DNA of 64,000 bases from a bacterium (GCA_004560375.1 SFVC01000005.1:12808-76807), one strand, 5' to 3'; counted from the stretch's first letter, positions 36,631-45,636 are shown. Notes: generated from the letters alone by a model not told the origin. Numbers and translations: made by a program.

Positions 36631-37685
36631 AACAAAAGCTGCTGGCGGCGCTGCTGGCTCTGGGTCTGCTGCTGGGCTGCGCCACTGTGGGCTGGGCGGG
36701 GAGCGGGGTGGATCCGCTCATCTCGCTGAGCTACTTAACCGGAACCTGGCTGACCGATTTGAGGGCCTCCATCACCCAGTGGGTCACCCAGGACACCCAG
36801 TCCATCTATAATGACGCCGTGGACAAGGCGGGGCAGGGCTCCGCCCCGTCGGACGGCTGGACGACGTCCAGCGGCTTTCAGGCCGGAACGGGGCAGTATG
36901 GCGCCGCCGTGCGCCTGTCCGCCGGATCCGGGCTGATCTGGACGGCAGGGAGCGGATATGTGACCTCCGGCGTGCTGGTGGACGCCACCGCCGGGGTGGA
37001 GCTGGCCCCCGGCGCGGCCCTGACTGCCGGGCACCGCTGCCTGGCGGCGGAGGAGACGGAAGTGGTGGTGGCCTCCCAGTCCGCCGGGTGGCTGACGGAG
37101 GGCCGCTGGCGGATGGGCACGGGGCAGGTTCCCCTGCCCTTCACCGACGTGGCCCTGAACGAATGGTACTATGAGGATGTGCGCTTCGTGGTGAACAACG
37201 GCCTGTTCCAAGGGGTGGGCAATGGACGCTTCAGCCCCGGCGGCACCATGGAGCGGGGGATGATGACCACGGTGCTCCACCGGCTGGCGGGGGAGCCCTC
37301 TGTGAGCGGATCTCAGGTGTTCACCGACGTGCCGGCGGGGGAGTGGTACGCCCCCGGAACCGCCTGGTGCGCCCAGAGGAAGATTGTGGAGGGCGTGGGC
37401 GGCGGACGCTTCAACCCCAAGGGGAAGGTCACCCGGGAGCAGATCGCCGTGATGCTCTACAAATACGCGGTGCAGACGGGCTATAGCGCCTGGGAGCGGG
37501 GGGATCTGTCCTCCTTCCCGGACGCCGGGAGCGTGTCCTCCTGGGCGAAGGACGCCCTGTCCTGGGCGGTGGGGACGAAGATCCTCAACGGCAGCGACGG
37601 GAAGCTGCTGCCGGGGGACAGCGCCACCCGGGCTCAGGTGGCCGCTATGCTGCACCGCTTCCAGGGTTGGCTGGACAGGCAATGA
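36627..37685 (+). CDS. Secreted protein with three S-layer homology domains
   Basis: 352 aa starting inside the rex stop (ATGA). Signal peptide 1-25; LLLGC at 14-18 resembles a lipobox but the usual small residue at -2 is Leu, so ordinary secretion is as likely. Residues 26-170 are of unknown fold; three SLH domains begin near 172 (FTDVALNEWYYEDV), 232 (FTDVPAGEWYAPG) and 297 (FPDAGSVSSWAKDA). SLH triplets bind pyruvylated wall polymers. Translational coupling of a cell-surface protein to a redox repressor is odd. Confidence 0.88.
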   Translation: MKQKLLAALLALGLLLGCATVGWAGSGVDPLISLSYLTGTWLTDLRASITQWVTQDTQSIYNDAVDKAGQGSAPSDGWTTSSGFQAGTGQYGAAVRLSAGSGLIWTAGSGYVTSGVLVDATAGVELAPGAALTAGHRCLAAEETEVVVASQSAGWLTEGRWRMGTGQVPLPFTDVALNEWYYEDVRFVVNNGLFQGVGNGRFSPGGTMERGMMTTVLHRLAGEPSVSGSQVFTDVPAGEWYAPGTAWCAQRKIVEGVGGGRFNPKGKVTREQIAVMLYKYAVQTGYSAWERGDLSSFPDAGSVSSWAKDALSWAVGTKILNGSDGKLLPGDSATRAQVAAMLHRFQGWLDRQ

Positions 37686-37695
37686 GGATAACAAG

Positions 37696-37725
37696 GGGCC
37701 GGATGAAGGTTCATCCGGCCCTTTT
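37696..37725 (+). terminator. Terminator after the SLH gene
   Basis: Stem GGGCCGGATGA (37696-37706) with 37711-37721, loop AGGT, then TTTT. Confidence 0.9.
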
Positions 37726-37738
37726 CTGTGTCCGGGGG

Positions 37739-37767
37739 TTGAAAGAGCCGGGAAATGCTGGTATAAT
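37739..37767 (+). promoter_or_regulatory. recD2 promoter
   Basis: TTGAAA (37739-37744), 17-bp spacer, perfect TATAAT (37762-37767). Confidence 0.82.
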
Positions 37768-37802
37768 CAGTAAAACGTTTGTTTGGATTGGAGGGGGCCG
37801 CC

Positions 37803-40028
37803 ATGGAGCCGGAGGCTGGGCAAACAGGGCGCAACCGGGTGGAGGGCACGGTGACCGCCGTGCTGTTCCGCAACGAGGAGAACGGCTATACGGTGCTGAA
37901 GCTGGACAGCGGGGACAAGGGCGAGATCACGGCGGTGGGCTGTATGCCCGGGGCCGCCCCCGGCGAGGTGCTGGAGCTGGAGGGCTCCTGGGGCCGCCAC
38001 CCCAGCTATGGGGAGCAGTTCAAGGCGGAGACGGTGAGCCGCCGGATGCCGGTGGGGGAGAAGGCGGTGTTCGAGTACCTGGCCTCCGGGGCGGTGAAGG
38101 GGATCCGGGCGGGGCTGGCCCGGCAGATCGTGGATCACTTCGGGGAGGAGACGCTGGAGATCATCGAGAACGACCCGGATCGCCTGTGTGAGATCCGGGG
38201 GGTGTCCCCCAAGCGGGCCCGGGCCATCGGGGAGGACTTCCGGCAGAAGATGGGGATGCGCCGGCTGGCCCAGTTCCTGTCGGAGCACAGGCTGCCCCTG
38301 TCCGCCGCCATGCCGCTGTACCAGCGGTTCGGGGACTACGCGGTGGACGTGGTGCGGGACAACCCCTACCTGCTGGCCGACCGGGCGCTGGAGATCCCCT
38401 TCTCCCAGGTGGACGCCCTGGCCATCGAGCTGGGGGTGGCGGGGGACGACCCCCAGCGGGTGGAGTCCGCCCTGATTTTTGAGCTGGATCACAACGCGGA
38501 CAACGGCCACGTATTTTTGCCGGAGCAGAAGCTGTTGAACGCCACCGCCGCCCTCATCGGGGTGGAGGGGGACTGCCTGGCCGCCGGGCTGGACGTCCTC
38601 ATCGAGCGGGGCGAGGTGGTGCGGGAGGACATCGCCGGGGTGACGGCCTGCTACCCGGCGGGGCTGTACGCCGCGGAGTGCTACGTGGCCATGCGCTTGG
38701 GCGAGATGTGCGGCGCAGAGATTGCGCCCCCCAAGGGGCTGGGCAGGCTCATCGACAAGATCCAGCGGGAGCAGGGGATCACCTACGCCCAGCAGCAGCG
38801 CACGGCGGTGGAGCTGGCGGCCTCCCGGCAGGTGATGCTGCTGACAGGAGGGCCGGGGACGGGCAAGACCACCTCCCTGCGGGGGGTGCTGGCCCTGTTT
38901 GACACCCTGGGGCTGGAGACGGCCCTGGCCGCCCCCACGGGCCGGGCCGCCAAACGCATGGGGGAGACCTGCGGGGCGGACGCGGTGACCATCCACCGGC
39001 TGCTGGAGACCAAGCTGGATCCCTACACCGGACAGCTGGCCTTCACCAAGAACCAGGACGACCCCCTGGAGGTGGACGCGGTCATCGTGGATGAGACGTC
39101 CATGGTGGACGTGTCCCTCATGGCGGCGCTGCTGGCGGCGCTGCGGGGGGACTGCCGGCTGGTGCTGGTGGGGGATCCGGATCAGCTGCCCTCGGTGGGG
39201 CCCGGGAACGTGCTGGATCACCTGATCCGCTCCGGGGTGGTGCCGGCGGTGGCGCTGACCGAGATCTTCCGGCAGGCCCGGGAGAGCGCCATCGTCATGA
39301 ACGCCCACGGGGTGAACCGGGGGACGGCCCCCGAGCTGAAAAACAAATCGAAGGATTTCTTTTACATGGGCCGGCGGGACGCGGCCCGGACGGTGGACAC
39401 CATTGTGGAGCTGTGCCAGACCCGCCTGCCCCAGAACATGGGCATACCCGCCGAGCAGATCCAGGTATTGACGCCCACCCGGAAGCGGGGGGCGGGGACG
39501 GCGGCGCTGAACCGTGCCCTCCAGGCGGCGCTGAACCCCGCCGCCGACGGCAAGGGGGAGCGGGCCTTCGGCCCCTTCATCTTCCGGGAGGGGGATCGGG
39601 TGATGCAGGTGAAGAACAACTACGACCTGTTCTGGGAGGATCCCGCCACGGGGGCCAAGGATCTGGGGGTGTTCAACGGGGACATCGGCACCATTTTGGA
39701 GGTGGACGCCGGGGGGATCACGGTGTCCTTCGACGGGCGGCTGGTAGCCTATCCGCCGGAGCTGCTGGGGGAGCTGGAGCCCGCCTACGCCGTCACCGTC
39801 CACAAGGCCCAGGGCAGCGAGTACCGGGCGGTGATCCTGGCCCTCAGCGACGTGCCGCCCTCCCTGCTGGCCCGGGGGGTACTGTACACCGCCATCACCC
39901 GGGCCCGGGAGCTGTTTATCCTGGTGGGCAGCGGGGAGCTGATGGCCCGGATGGTGGCCAACGACCGGCAGACCCGGCGATATTCCGCCCTGCGAACCCG
40001 GCTGCTGCGGGAGACGGGGCGGGAATAA
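37803..40028 (+). CDS. recD2: RecD2-type ATP-dependent DNA helicase
   Basis: 741 aa from ATG 37803 (GGAGGGGG upstream; the TTG at 37779 precedes that site). N-terminal OB-like domain and tandem helix-hairpin-helix (IRGVSPKRARAIGE near 130), then SF1B motor with Walker A GGPGTGKTTS (Lys355), motif II VDETSM, and the UvrD-like C-terminal TVHKAQGSEY motif. RecD2 is the RecBC-independent 5'-3' helicase of Firmicutes. Monocistronic with own promoter and terminator. Confidence 0.95.
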   Translation: MEPEAGQTGRNRVEGTVTAVLFRNEENGYTVLKLDSGDKGEITAVGCMPGAAPGEVLELEGSWGRHPSYGEQFKAETVSRRMPVGEKAVFEYLASGAVKGIRAGLARQIVDHFGEETLEIIENDPDRLCEIRGVSPKRARAIGEDFRQKMGMRRLAQFLSEHRLPLSAAMPLYQRFGDYAVDVVRDNPYLLADRALEIPFSQVDALAIELGVAGDDPQRVESALIFELDHNADNGHVFLPEQKLLNATAALIGVEGDCLAAGLDVLIERGEVVREDIAGVTACYPAGLYAAECYVAMRLGEMCGAEIAPPKGLGRLIDKIQREQGITYAQQQRTAVELAASRQVMLLTGGPGTGKTTSLRGVLALFDTLGLETALAAPTGRAAKRMGETCGADAVTIHRLLETKLDPYTGQLAFTKNQDDPLEVDAVIVDETSMVDVSLMAALLAALRGDCRLVLVGDPDQLPSVGPGNVLDHLIRSGVVPAVALTEIFRQARESAIVMNAHGVNRGTAPELKNKSKDFFYMGRRDAARTVDTIVELCQTRLPQNMGIPAEQIQVLTPTRKRGAGTAALNRALQAALNPAADGKGERAFGPFIFREGDRVMQVKNNYDLFWEDPATGAKDLGVFNGDIGTILEVDAGGITVSFDGRLVAYPPELLGELEPAYAVTVHKAQGSEYRAVILALSDVPPSLLARGVLYTAITRARELFILVGSGELMARMVANDRQTRRYSALRTRLLRETGRE

Positions 40029-40043
40029 TAAGAGGCTGTCGAA

Positions 40044-40075
40044 AGAGCCCCTCCGCTGTGCGGAGGGGCTCTTGT
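40044..40075 (+). terminator. Terminator after recD2
   Basis: Perfect 13-bp stem AGAGCCCCTCCGC (40044-40056) with 40060-40072, loop TGT, then TGTT. It may also serve the convergent GtrII operon. Confidence 0.85.
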
Positions 40076-40121
40076 TCAGAGAAGGTAGAACCGCTTACAC
40101 GGTGGGGGAGAGGCCGACGGA

Positions 40122-41696
40122 TCAGCCGTTCAGCTTGACCACCACCGCGTTGCCGATGACCCGCACGCTGCCCTCCTGGGGATAGCAGGGCATGGCCTTG
40201 ACCTCGTCCATGGCGGCGTAGACGTCGGAGTCCCGGTGGAAGCTGGTGTAGATATTCCCCGTATAGCCCAGGTAATAGCGCAGGAAGCGGTCATAGGTCC
40301 AGGAGGTTCGCAGACCGCGGAGATCCAGGATGCCCGTCACCGAAACGCCGTCCAGCTCCGGCGTGGGGGAGAGCCACGGATCCTCCACAATGCTGCCCAG
40401 CAGCACCAGATCCATCCCAGGGCGGTAGCCCTCGCAGGACTCCGCCCGTTCGACGAGGCGGTTGGAGTAGGCCACGCACTGGCGCATCCCCAGATCGGCC
40501 TTCAGATAGGCGCTGTTGTCGGTCACCGCGTAGGAATAGGCGGCAACGGACACCGTTAGGAGGATGATCCAGGCGGCGGCCGCCTGAAGGGGGGCGCCGG
40601 GGCCGGTTTTCAGGTGATCCTCCGCGTAGTCCGCCAGGGCGATGGGGAGGAGCAGCAGATAGGCGAACCCGTAGATCATCACCCCGTGGACGTAGCCGCT
40701 GGGCACCATGACATAGATCAGGCTGGCGGCCAGGGGGTAGACGGCCACCAGAACCACCGCCAGGGCAATCCGGGCCGGATCCAGCCGCCGTTTCCGTAGC
40801 AGCAGGACACCCAGCACCACACAGCACAGCACGATGGCCGCGAAGCCGTATTTCAAAAAGCTGAAGTGCCAGCCCAGATCATTTTTCAGGAAAAAGGAGA
40901 GGCATTTCTCATAGCCCTTGTAAACCAGGGTTGGGAGATCCTTCAGGGAGATCTGCCCCATGTCGGAGATGCCGTGGTAATCGGTCAGGCCGATGTCCAT
41001 GGTGGTGAAGCGCACCACGACCAGATAGGCTGCCATGGGCGCGATCAGGGTGGCCACAAAGCGCAGGCCCCGCAGGAGCAGTTCCTTGAAGGAGCGGTTT
41101 CCATCCAGCGTCTCCAGCAGCAGAGCCCCCACCATCAGCACCGCCGCCACCGGGAAATAGCTCTGGTAGATGCCCAGAGACAGGGTGATGGCAACGGTTC
41201 CCAGGGCGCTTCCCGGCCAGCCCCACCTGACCGCCGCGTAGGCCCCGAAGGCGGCCAGCAGCAGGGCGAGGAAATAGGCGTAGGCAGTGAACATATAGGC
41301 GAAGGTGGACGCCACGGTGGGGAAGGCGGTGACAATGGCCGACGCCGCGACGCATCCAAAGGGGCGCCGGATACGCAGGATGGACACGGTAAAACAGGCG
41401 ACGCCCGCCAGGCACAGGATACTGAGTATCCCGATGAGCCAGGGCATACTGAATTCCCCGTCCAGCCGCAGGGCAAAGGGCAGGAGCCAGCGGCCCGACG
41501 GCGTGCCGTAGCTGGCGAAAAACATCTGATCCAAGTCGTCGTGGTTGGTGAACTTGTTGGTGAAGACATACAGATGGGTCGCCAGCCCCAGAATGACGGA
41601 GGAGGCGAAGGTGAGCCGGATGTAGGACGGAATGCGGTTCCACAGCTCCGACAGCCATGCCTCCGGCGTTTTCAGGTGGGAGAGGGATTCCTTCAT
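40122..41696 (-). CDS. GtrII-like integral membrane glucosyltransferase
   Basis: 524 aa from ATG 41696, with GGAGG upstream, overlapping the stop of the preceding GT2 gene (ATGA). Around ten or eleven membrane helices. The first outer loop TNKFTNHDDLDQMFFASYGT followed by GRWLLPFALRLDG is the GtrII-family signature, with acidic residues expected to take the sugar from a polyprenyl-phosphate donor. A soluble C-terminal part of about 120 aa follows the last helix. Last gene of a three-gene reverse-strand operon; the acceptor is unknown. Confidence 0.85.
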   Translation of the reverse strand: MKESLSHLKTPEAWLSELWNRIPSYIRLTFASSVILGLATHLYVFTNKFTNHDDLDQMFFASYGTPSGRWLLPFALRLDGEFSMPWLIGILSILCLAGVACFTVSILRIRRPFGCVAASAIVTAFPTVASTFAYMFTAYAYFLALLLAAFGAYAAVRWGWPGSALGTVAITLSLGIYQSYFPVAAVLMVGALLLETLDGNRSFKELLLRGLRFVATLIAPMAAYLVVVRFTTMDIGLTDYHGISDMGQISLKDLPTLVYKGYEKCLSFFLKNDLGWHFSFLKYGFAAIVLCCVVLGVLLLRKRRLDPARIALAVVLVAVYPLAASLIYVMVPSGYVHGVMIYGFAYLLLLPIALADYAEDHLKTGPGAPLQAAAAWIILLTVSVAAYSYAVTDNSAYLKADLGMRQCVAYSNRLVERAESCEGYRPGMDLVLLGSIVEDPWLSPTPELDGVSVTGILDLRGLRTSWTYDRFLRYYLGYTGNIYTSFHRDSDVYAAMDEVKAMPCYPQEGSVRVIGNAVVVKLNG

Positions 41697-42625
41697 GGCC
41701 GATTTCCTCCTTTCTGTCCGCAGGTTTTGGACACCAGGTAGCGGGGCCGCGCCTTCACCTCGATGAACAGCTCGGCGATGTAGTAGCCGATGATGCCCAG
41801 GCTGATCATCAGGATGCTGCCGATGAGCAGCAGCAGGATGATCACCGTGGTGAAGCCGTCGGCGGCGTGGCCCAGGGCCCAGCGGATCAGGGTCTGGACG
41901 CCCAGCACCAGGGACAGGATCAGGGTGAGCACCCCCAGCACCGTGACGATCTGCATGGGGGCGGAGGAGTAGGAGGCGATGTTGGAAAAGGCGTACCGGA
42001 ACAGGGACAGGGTAGACCAGTGGGAGGAGCCCTCCGCCCGGTCGGCCACGCGGAACTCCACGTTGATGGAGCGGAACCCCACCCAGCCCGTCAGGGCCCG
42101 GAAAAAGGTCTTGCGCTCCCCCAGGCCCAGCAGGGCGTCCACCACCCGGCGATCCATGAGCTTGAAGTCGGAGGAGCTGGCCATGTCGATGCGGACGGCC
42201 TTGCTCATCATCCGGTAGAAGGTGTTGGCGGCGAAGGTGTGCAGGCCGGACTCCTTCCCCCGATTGGCCTTGACGCCGTTGACCACCTCCCAGCCCTGCT
42301 GCCAGAGGGCGTACATCTCGGGCAGCTTCTCCGGGGGGTGCTGGAGATCGCAGTCGATGACCGCGCAGCACTCCCCCCGGGCGGCCTCCAGTCCGGCGAA
42401 TATGGCGGCCTCCTTGCCGAAGTTCCGGGAAAAGCTGACCCCCCGCACGCACTCGTCGGACTGGGCGGCCTGGCCGATCTCCTCCCAGGTGCGGTCGGCG
42501 GAGCCGTCGTCCACAAAGATCAGCTCGTAGGGGATGCCCGCCTCCCGCAGGAGGCCGCCAACCCGCCCGGCGGCCAGGCCAATGAGCTTTTCCTCGTTGT
42601 AGGCGGGAATGACCACGGACAGCAT
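41693..42625 (-). CDS. GtrB-like family 2 glycosyltransferase (polyprenyl-phosphate sugar synthase)
   Basis: 310 aa. GT2 fold at 1-225: VVIPAYNEE at the start, FVDDGSADRT (UDP-sugar site), DCDLQHPPE (metal-binding DxD region), and two C-terminal membrane helices (about 230-255 and 265-290). This is the GtrB/DPM1-like architecture that charges undecaprenyl phosphate with glucose on the inner face. It overlaps the GtrII gene by 4 bp and starts 3 bp after the gtrA-like gene. Confidence 0.9.
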   Translation of the reverse strand: MLSVVIPAYNEEKLIGLAAGRVGGLLREAGIPYELIFVDDGSADRTWEEIGQAAQSDECVRGVSFSRNFGKEAAIFAGLEAARGECCAVIDCDLQHPPEKLPEMYALWQQGWEVVNGVKANRGKESGLHTFAANTFYRMMSKAVRIDMASSSDFKLMDRRVVDALLGLGERKTFFRALTGWVGFRSINVEFRVADRAEGSSHWSTLSLFRYAFSNIASYSSAPMQIVTVLGVLTLILSLVLGVQTLIRWALGHAADGFTTVIILLLLIGSILMISLGIIGYYIAELFIEVKARPRYLVSKTCGQKGGNRP

Positions 42626-42628
42626 AGG

Positions 42629-43042
42629 CTACGCCCCCTTCTTTCTCTTGAATACCAGCAGCCCAGTGAGGTAGTTCACAACAACTACAACCACCGGCAC
42701 CAGCAGCTTGGCCGCCAGCTTGTCAACGTGGAGCAGATCCACCAGCAGCATCAGCAGCACCGTCTCCAGCCCCAGGGAGAACAGCCGGGACAGGACGAAC
42801 TCCCCGGCCTCCCGCCAGCCCCGGCGGGCGGTGGAGCGGTAGACCCACTTGCCGTTGGCGAAGTAGGAGAAGGCCACCGCCGCCACCCAGGCGATGACGT
42901 TGCTGACGGCGTAGTGGACGCTGAGGCCCTCGGTGAGCAGGGCGTAGATCACGTAGTTGATGAGGGTCGTCATCACGCCTACCACCAGGTAGGCGAGCTG
43001 TTCCCGGTGTGCGGCAAGGAGGCCGCGGATTTTTTCTGTCAT
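42629..43042 (-). CDS. GtrA-like flippase
   Basis: 137 aa from ATG 43042, with GGAGGATACCC just upstream; a longer frame starts before the promoter -10 and is rejected. Four membrane helices with the family pattern YLVVGVMTTLINYVIYALL, then FANGKWVYR. GtrA proteins flip the polyprenyl-phosphate sugar made by GtrB. First gene of the operon. Confidence 0.9.
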   Translation of the reverse strand: MTEKIRGLLAAHREQLAYLVVGVMTTLINYVIYALLTEGLSVHYAVSNVIAWVAAVAFSYFANGKWVYRSTARRGWREAGEFVLSRLFSLGLETVLLMLLVDLLHVDKLAAKLLVPVVVVVVNYLTGLLVFKRKKGA

Positions 43043-43124
43043 GGGTATCCTCCGGTCGTGTTTCCGGGTTGAGCCGCGGGGCGGCCCCGGGATGTACAAA
43101 AGAGCCTGAAGCCCGAATAGGGTA

Positions 43125-43153
43125 ACTATACCATAAAAAAAAGAAAGTTTCAA
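43125..43153 (-). promoter_or_regulatory. Promoter of the gtrA-gtrB-gtrII operon
   Basis: Reverse strand TTGAAA (43153-43148), 17-bp spacer, TATAGT (43130-43125). It is divergent from the leuA promoter, with about 40 bp between the two -35 boxes. Confidence 0.78.
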
Positions 43154-43194
43154 TACCCCCGGGGAAGTTCGCCGGCGGCGGGGGAAATACCCCC

Positions 43195-43224
43195 TTGACA
43201 AGGGCCGCGCCCCCACGGTATAAT
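43195..43224 (+). promoter_or_regulatory. leuA promoter
   Basis: Perfect TTGACA (43195-43200), 18-bp spacer, perfect TATAAT (43219-43224). Confidence 0.85.
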
Positions 43225-43234
43225 AACCTTTAAG

Positions 43235-43525
43235 CAAAAGGCGTGGATGGGAAGAAGGACGCGGCCCGTCCCCCCTCAGAGAGCCGGCGGCTGGTGGGAG
43301 CCGGCGGGGGAAGCCGCGTGGATACTGGCCCCGGAGCCGCCAATCTGAACCCGCAAGATAGGATTGGACGGGTGATCCCGTTACAGATCGCGGCCTTGCT
43401 GGAGGCCAGGAGCGCGCATCGGGCGACCGTGCGCGGAATTAGGGTGGTACCGCGGAATCAAAAGGCGCTGCGCGGACAGGCGCGGCAGGCTTATTTCGCC
43501 CCTGACAAACCGTCGGGGGCGTTTT
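43235..43525 (+). ncRNA. T-box riboswitch (leucine) with terminator
   Basis: The T-box sequence AGGGTGGTACCGCG is at about 43441-43454, and stem I carries the usual AGAGAGCCGG near 43280. By alignment with other T-box leaders (GTGxxxA-codon-xCC), the specifier reads CTG at 43325-43327, a leucine codon. A terminator (43497-43506 with 43512-43521, then TTTT) follows the T-box, giving the classical antitermination switch: uncharged tRNA-Leu binding allows leuA expression. The reading of the specifier is inference. Confidence 0.93.
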
Positions 43526-43560
43526 GTGATCCCCCGCATATCCAAAAGGAGGAAAACCCC

Positions 43561-45258
43561 ATGAACCTGAAGCCCGGATACCAGAAGTACATCCCCTTCA
43601 CCCCCCAGCCCATCGAAAACCGCACCTGGCCGGACAAGACCATCACCCAGGCCCCGGTGTGGTGCTCGGTGGATCTGCGGGACGGCAACCAGGCCCTCAT
43701 CGACCCCATGAATTTGGAGGAAAAGCTGGAATACTTCCACACCGTGGTGGACATCGGCGTGAAGGAGATCGAGATCGGCTTCCCCTCCGCCTCCGAGACG
43801 GAGTACGAGATCTGCCGGGAGCTCATCGAGGGGGGACACATCCCCGACGACGTGACCATCCAGGTGCTGGTGCAGGCCCGGGAACACCTGATCCGCAAGA
43901 CCTTCGAGGCCATCCAGGGCGCGAAGAACGTGATCCTGCACTTTTACAACTCCACCTCCACCCTCCAGCGGAAGGTGGTGTTCCACATGGACACGGACGG
44001 GATCACCAAGATCGCCACCGATGCGGCGGATCTGATCTATGAGATGGCCCAGCCGGTGATCGCCCAGGGGACGAACCTGCGGTTCCAATACTCCCCGGAG
44101 TCCTTTATGGGCACCGAGATGGACTATGCCGTGGACATCTGCGGGGCGGTGCTGGATCACCTCCACGCCACGCCGGACAACAAGGTGATCCTCAACCTGC
44201 CCACCACGGTGGAGAACTGTATGCCCAACCAGCTGGCGGATATGCTGGAGTACTTCATCCGGAAGCTGCCGGGGCGGGAGCGGGCCATCATCTCCCTCCA
44301 CCCCCACAACGACCGGGGCACCGGCGTGGCCACCACCGAGCTGGGCCTGCTGGCGGGGGCCGAGCGGGTGGAGGCCACCCTGTTCGGCAACGGCGAGCGC
44401 ACCGGCAACGTGGACATGGTGACGCTGGCCATGAATATGTATACGCAGGGCGTCGATCCCAAGCTGGACTTCCACGACATCAACAAGGTGCGGGAGATGT
44501 ACGAGCGGTGCACCAAGATGAAGGTGGGGGAGCGGCAGCCCTATGCCGGCCAGCTGGTGTTCACCGCCTTCTCCGGCAGCCACCAGGACGCCATCAACAA
44601 GGGCATCCATTATATGAACGAGAGCGGCACCGATCGGTGGGAGGTGCCCTACCTGCCCATCGACCCCGCCGACGTGGGGAGGCAGTATGAGCCCATCATC
44701 CGCATCAACTCCCAGTCCGGCAAGGGCGGGGCGGCCTTCGTGATGATGCAGAACTTTGGCTATGACCTGCCAAAGGCCATGCACGCCGAGTTCGGAACCA
44801 TTGTCCAGAAGGAGTCCGACCGGGTGGGCAAGGAGCTGAAGCCGGAGCAGATCTTCGAGCTGTTCGACCGGGAGTATTTGTCCGTTCCCAAGACCTACCA
44901 GTTGGAGCGGCACGCCTTCCGGGAGGACTCCCGCCACGGGGACGTGAGCCGGGTGGCCTTTGTGGGCCAGGTGGGGTACAAGGGGCACACCATGGAGGCC
45001 TACGGCCAGGGCAACGGCCCCATCGACGCCTTCTTCAACGCCCTCCACGATCTCCCCGAGGGGCACATCGAGGGATACCAGTTTGTGGACTACAAGGAGC
45101 ACGCCATCTCCTCCGGCTCGGACACCCAGGCGGTGTGCTACATCCACCTGAAGGCCCCGGACGGCCGGGACGTGTTCGGCGTGGGCAAGAGCCACAACAT
45201 CAACCGGGCGTCCCTGCGGGCCATCCTGTGCGCCATTAACCGATCCCTCCTGGGGTGA
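43561..45258 (+). CDS. leuA: 2-isopropylmalate synthase
   Basis: 565 aa from ATG 43561, preceded by AAGGAGG; the upstream open frame is T-box leader. TIM-barrel catalytic domain with WCSVDLRDGNQALIDPM (metal-binding Asp) and HPHNDRGTGVATTE, then a C-terminal allosteric LeuA domain (about 425-560) expected to sense leucine. It is of the longer LeuA type 2. It condenses acetyl-CoA with 2-oxoisovalerate. leuB, leuC and leuD are not adjacent. Confidence 0.96.
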   Translation: MNLKPGYQKYIPFTPQPIENRTWPDKTITQAPVWCSVDLRDGNQALIDPMNLEEKLEYFHTVVDIGVKEIEIGFPSASETEYEICRELIEGGHIPDDVTIQVLVQAREHLIRKTFEAIQGAKNVILHFYNSTSTLQRKVVFHMDTDGITKIATDAADLIYEMAQPVIAQGTNLRFQYSPESFMGTEMDYAVDICGAVLDHLHATPDNKVILNLPTTVENCMPNQLADMLEYFIRKLPGRERAIISLHPHNDRGTGVATTELGLLAGAERVEATLFGNGERTGNVDMVTLAMNMYTQGVDPKLDFHDINKVREMYERCTKMKVGERQPYAGQLVFTAFSGSHQDAINKGIHYMNESGTDRWEVPYLPIDPADVGRQYEPIIRINSQSGKGGAAFVMMQNFGYDLPKAMHAEFGTIVQKESDRVGKELKPEQIFELFDREYLSVPKTYQLERHAFREDSRHGDVSRVAFVGQVGYKGHTMEAYGQGNGPIDAFFNALHDLPEGHIEGYQFVDYKEHAISSGSDTQAVCYIHLKAPDGRDVFGVGKSHNINRASLRAILCAINRSLLG

Positions 45259-45283
45259 GGGCAGGGCTCCGTCGGCCGATCAG

Positions 45284-45317
45284 AGGAACCCCCCGCTGTT
45301 TTCAGCGGGGGGTTCCT
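45284..45317. terminator. Bidirectional terminator after leuA
   Basis: Perfect 15-bp stem (45284-45298 with 45303-45317) and loop TTTT. It lies between leuA and a convergent small gene whose stop starts at its edge. Confidence 0.88.
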
Positions 45318-45541
45318 TATTTCTTGAACAGATTGCCAAGACCCTTGACGGCGTCGCCGATGTTGTCGGCGGTGAGCTTGGCCTTGACGCCGCTCACCAC
45401 CGCGTCCAGCTGTTCCGTGGGCAGGTCGATGCCGGTGAGCTTTTCCAGCGCCCCGGCGGGGTCGCGGAGGAACTGCTTTTGCAGGGCTTCGTCGCTCTTG
45501 AGCTTGCTGACAATGTCCTCGATGGTTTTTTTGATGTCCAT
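45317..45541 (-). CDS. Uncharacterised 74-aa acidic/helical protein
   Basis: Starts ATG 45541 with GGAGGG upstream and has a consensus promoter. The sequence is helical, starting MDIKKTIEDIVSKLKSDEAL, with DPAGALEKLTGIDLPTEQLD in the middle and ending GLGNLFKK. The middle vaguely resembles Nif11/nitrile-hydratase-type leader peptides, but no modifying enzymes are near and there is no Gly-Gly cleavage site in the usual place. It is divergent from proC. I cannot assign a function. Confidence 0.7.
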   Translation of the reverse strand: MDIKKTIEDIVSKLKSDEALQKQFLRDPAGALEKLTGIDLPTEQLDAVVSGVKAKLTADNIGDAVKGLGNLFKK

Positions 45542-45571
45542 GGGTATCCCTCCTTCTTGTGATGGCCCCTC

Positions 45572-45636
45572 ATTTTATCGAAATTTTATCCAGTTGTCAA
45601 TTTCAACTTGCCTATTTCGATCAGACAGGCTATAAT
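45572..45636. promoter_or_regulatory. Back-to-back promoters of the 74-aa gene and proC
   Basis: Reverse: TTGACA (45600-45595), 17 bp, TAAAAT (45577-45572). Forward: TTGCCT (45608-45613), 17 bp, perfect TATAAT (45631-45636). The -35 boxes are only 7 bp apart, so polymerases at the two promoters compete for the same DNA. Confidence 0.8.

Noticed and set aside
45317..45541. Precursor peptide of a modified natural product
   Set aside because: No maturase, protease or transporter lies nearby, the C-terminus is not a Cys/Ser/Thr-rich core, and no leader cleavage site is evident.
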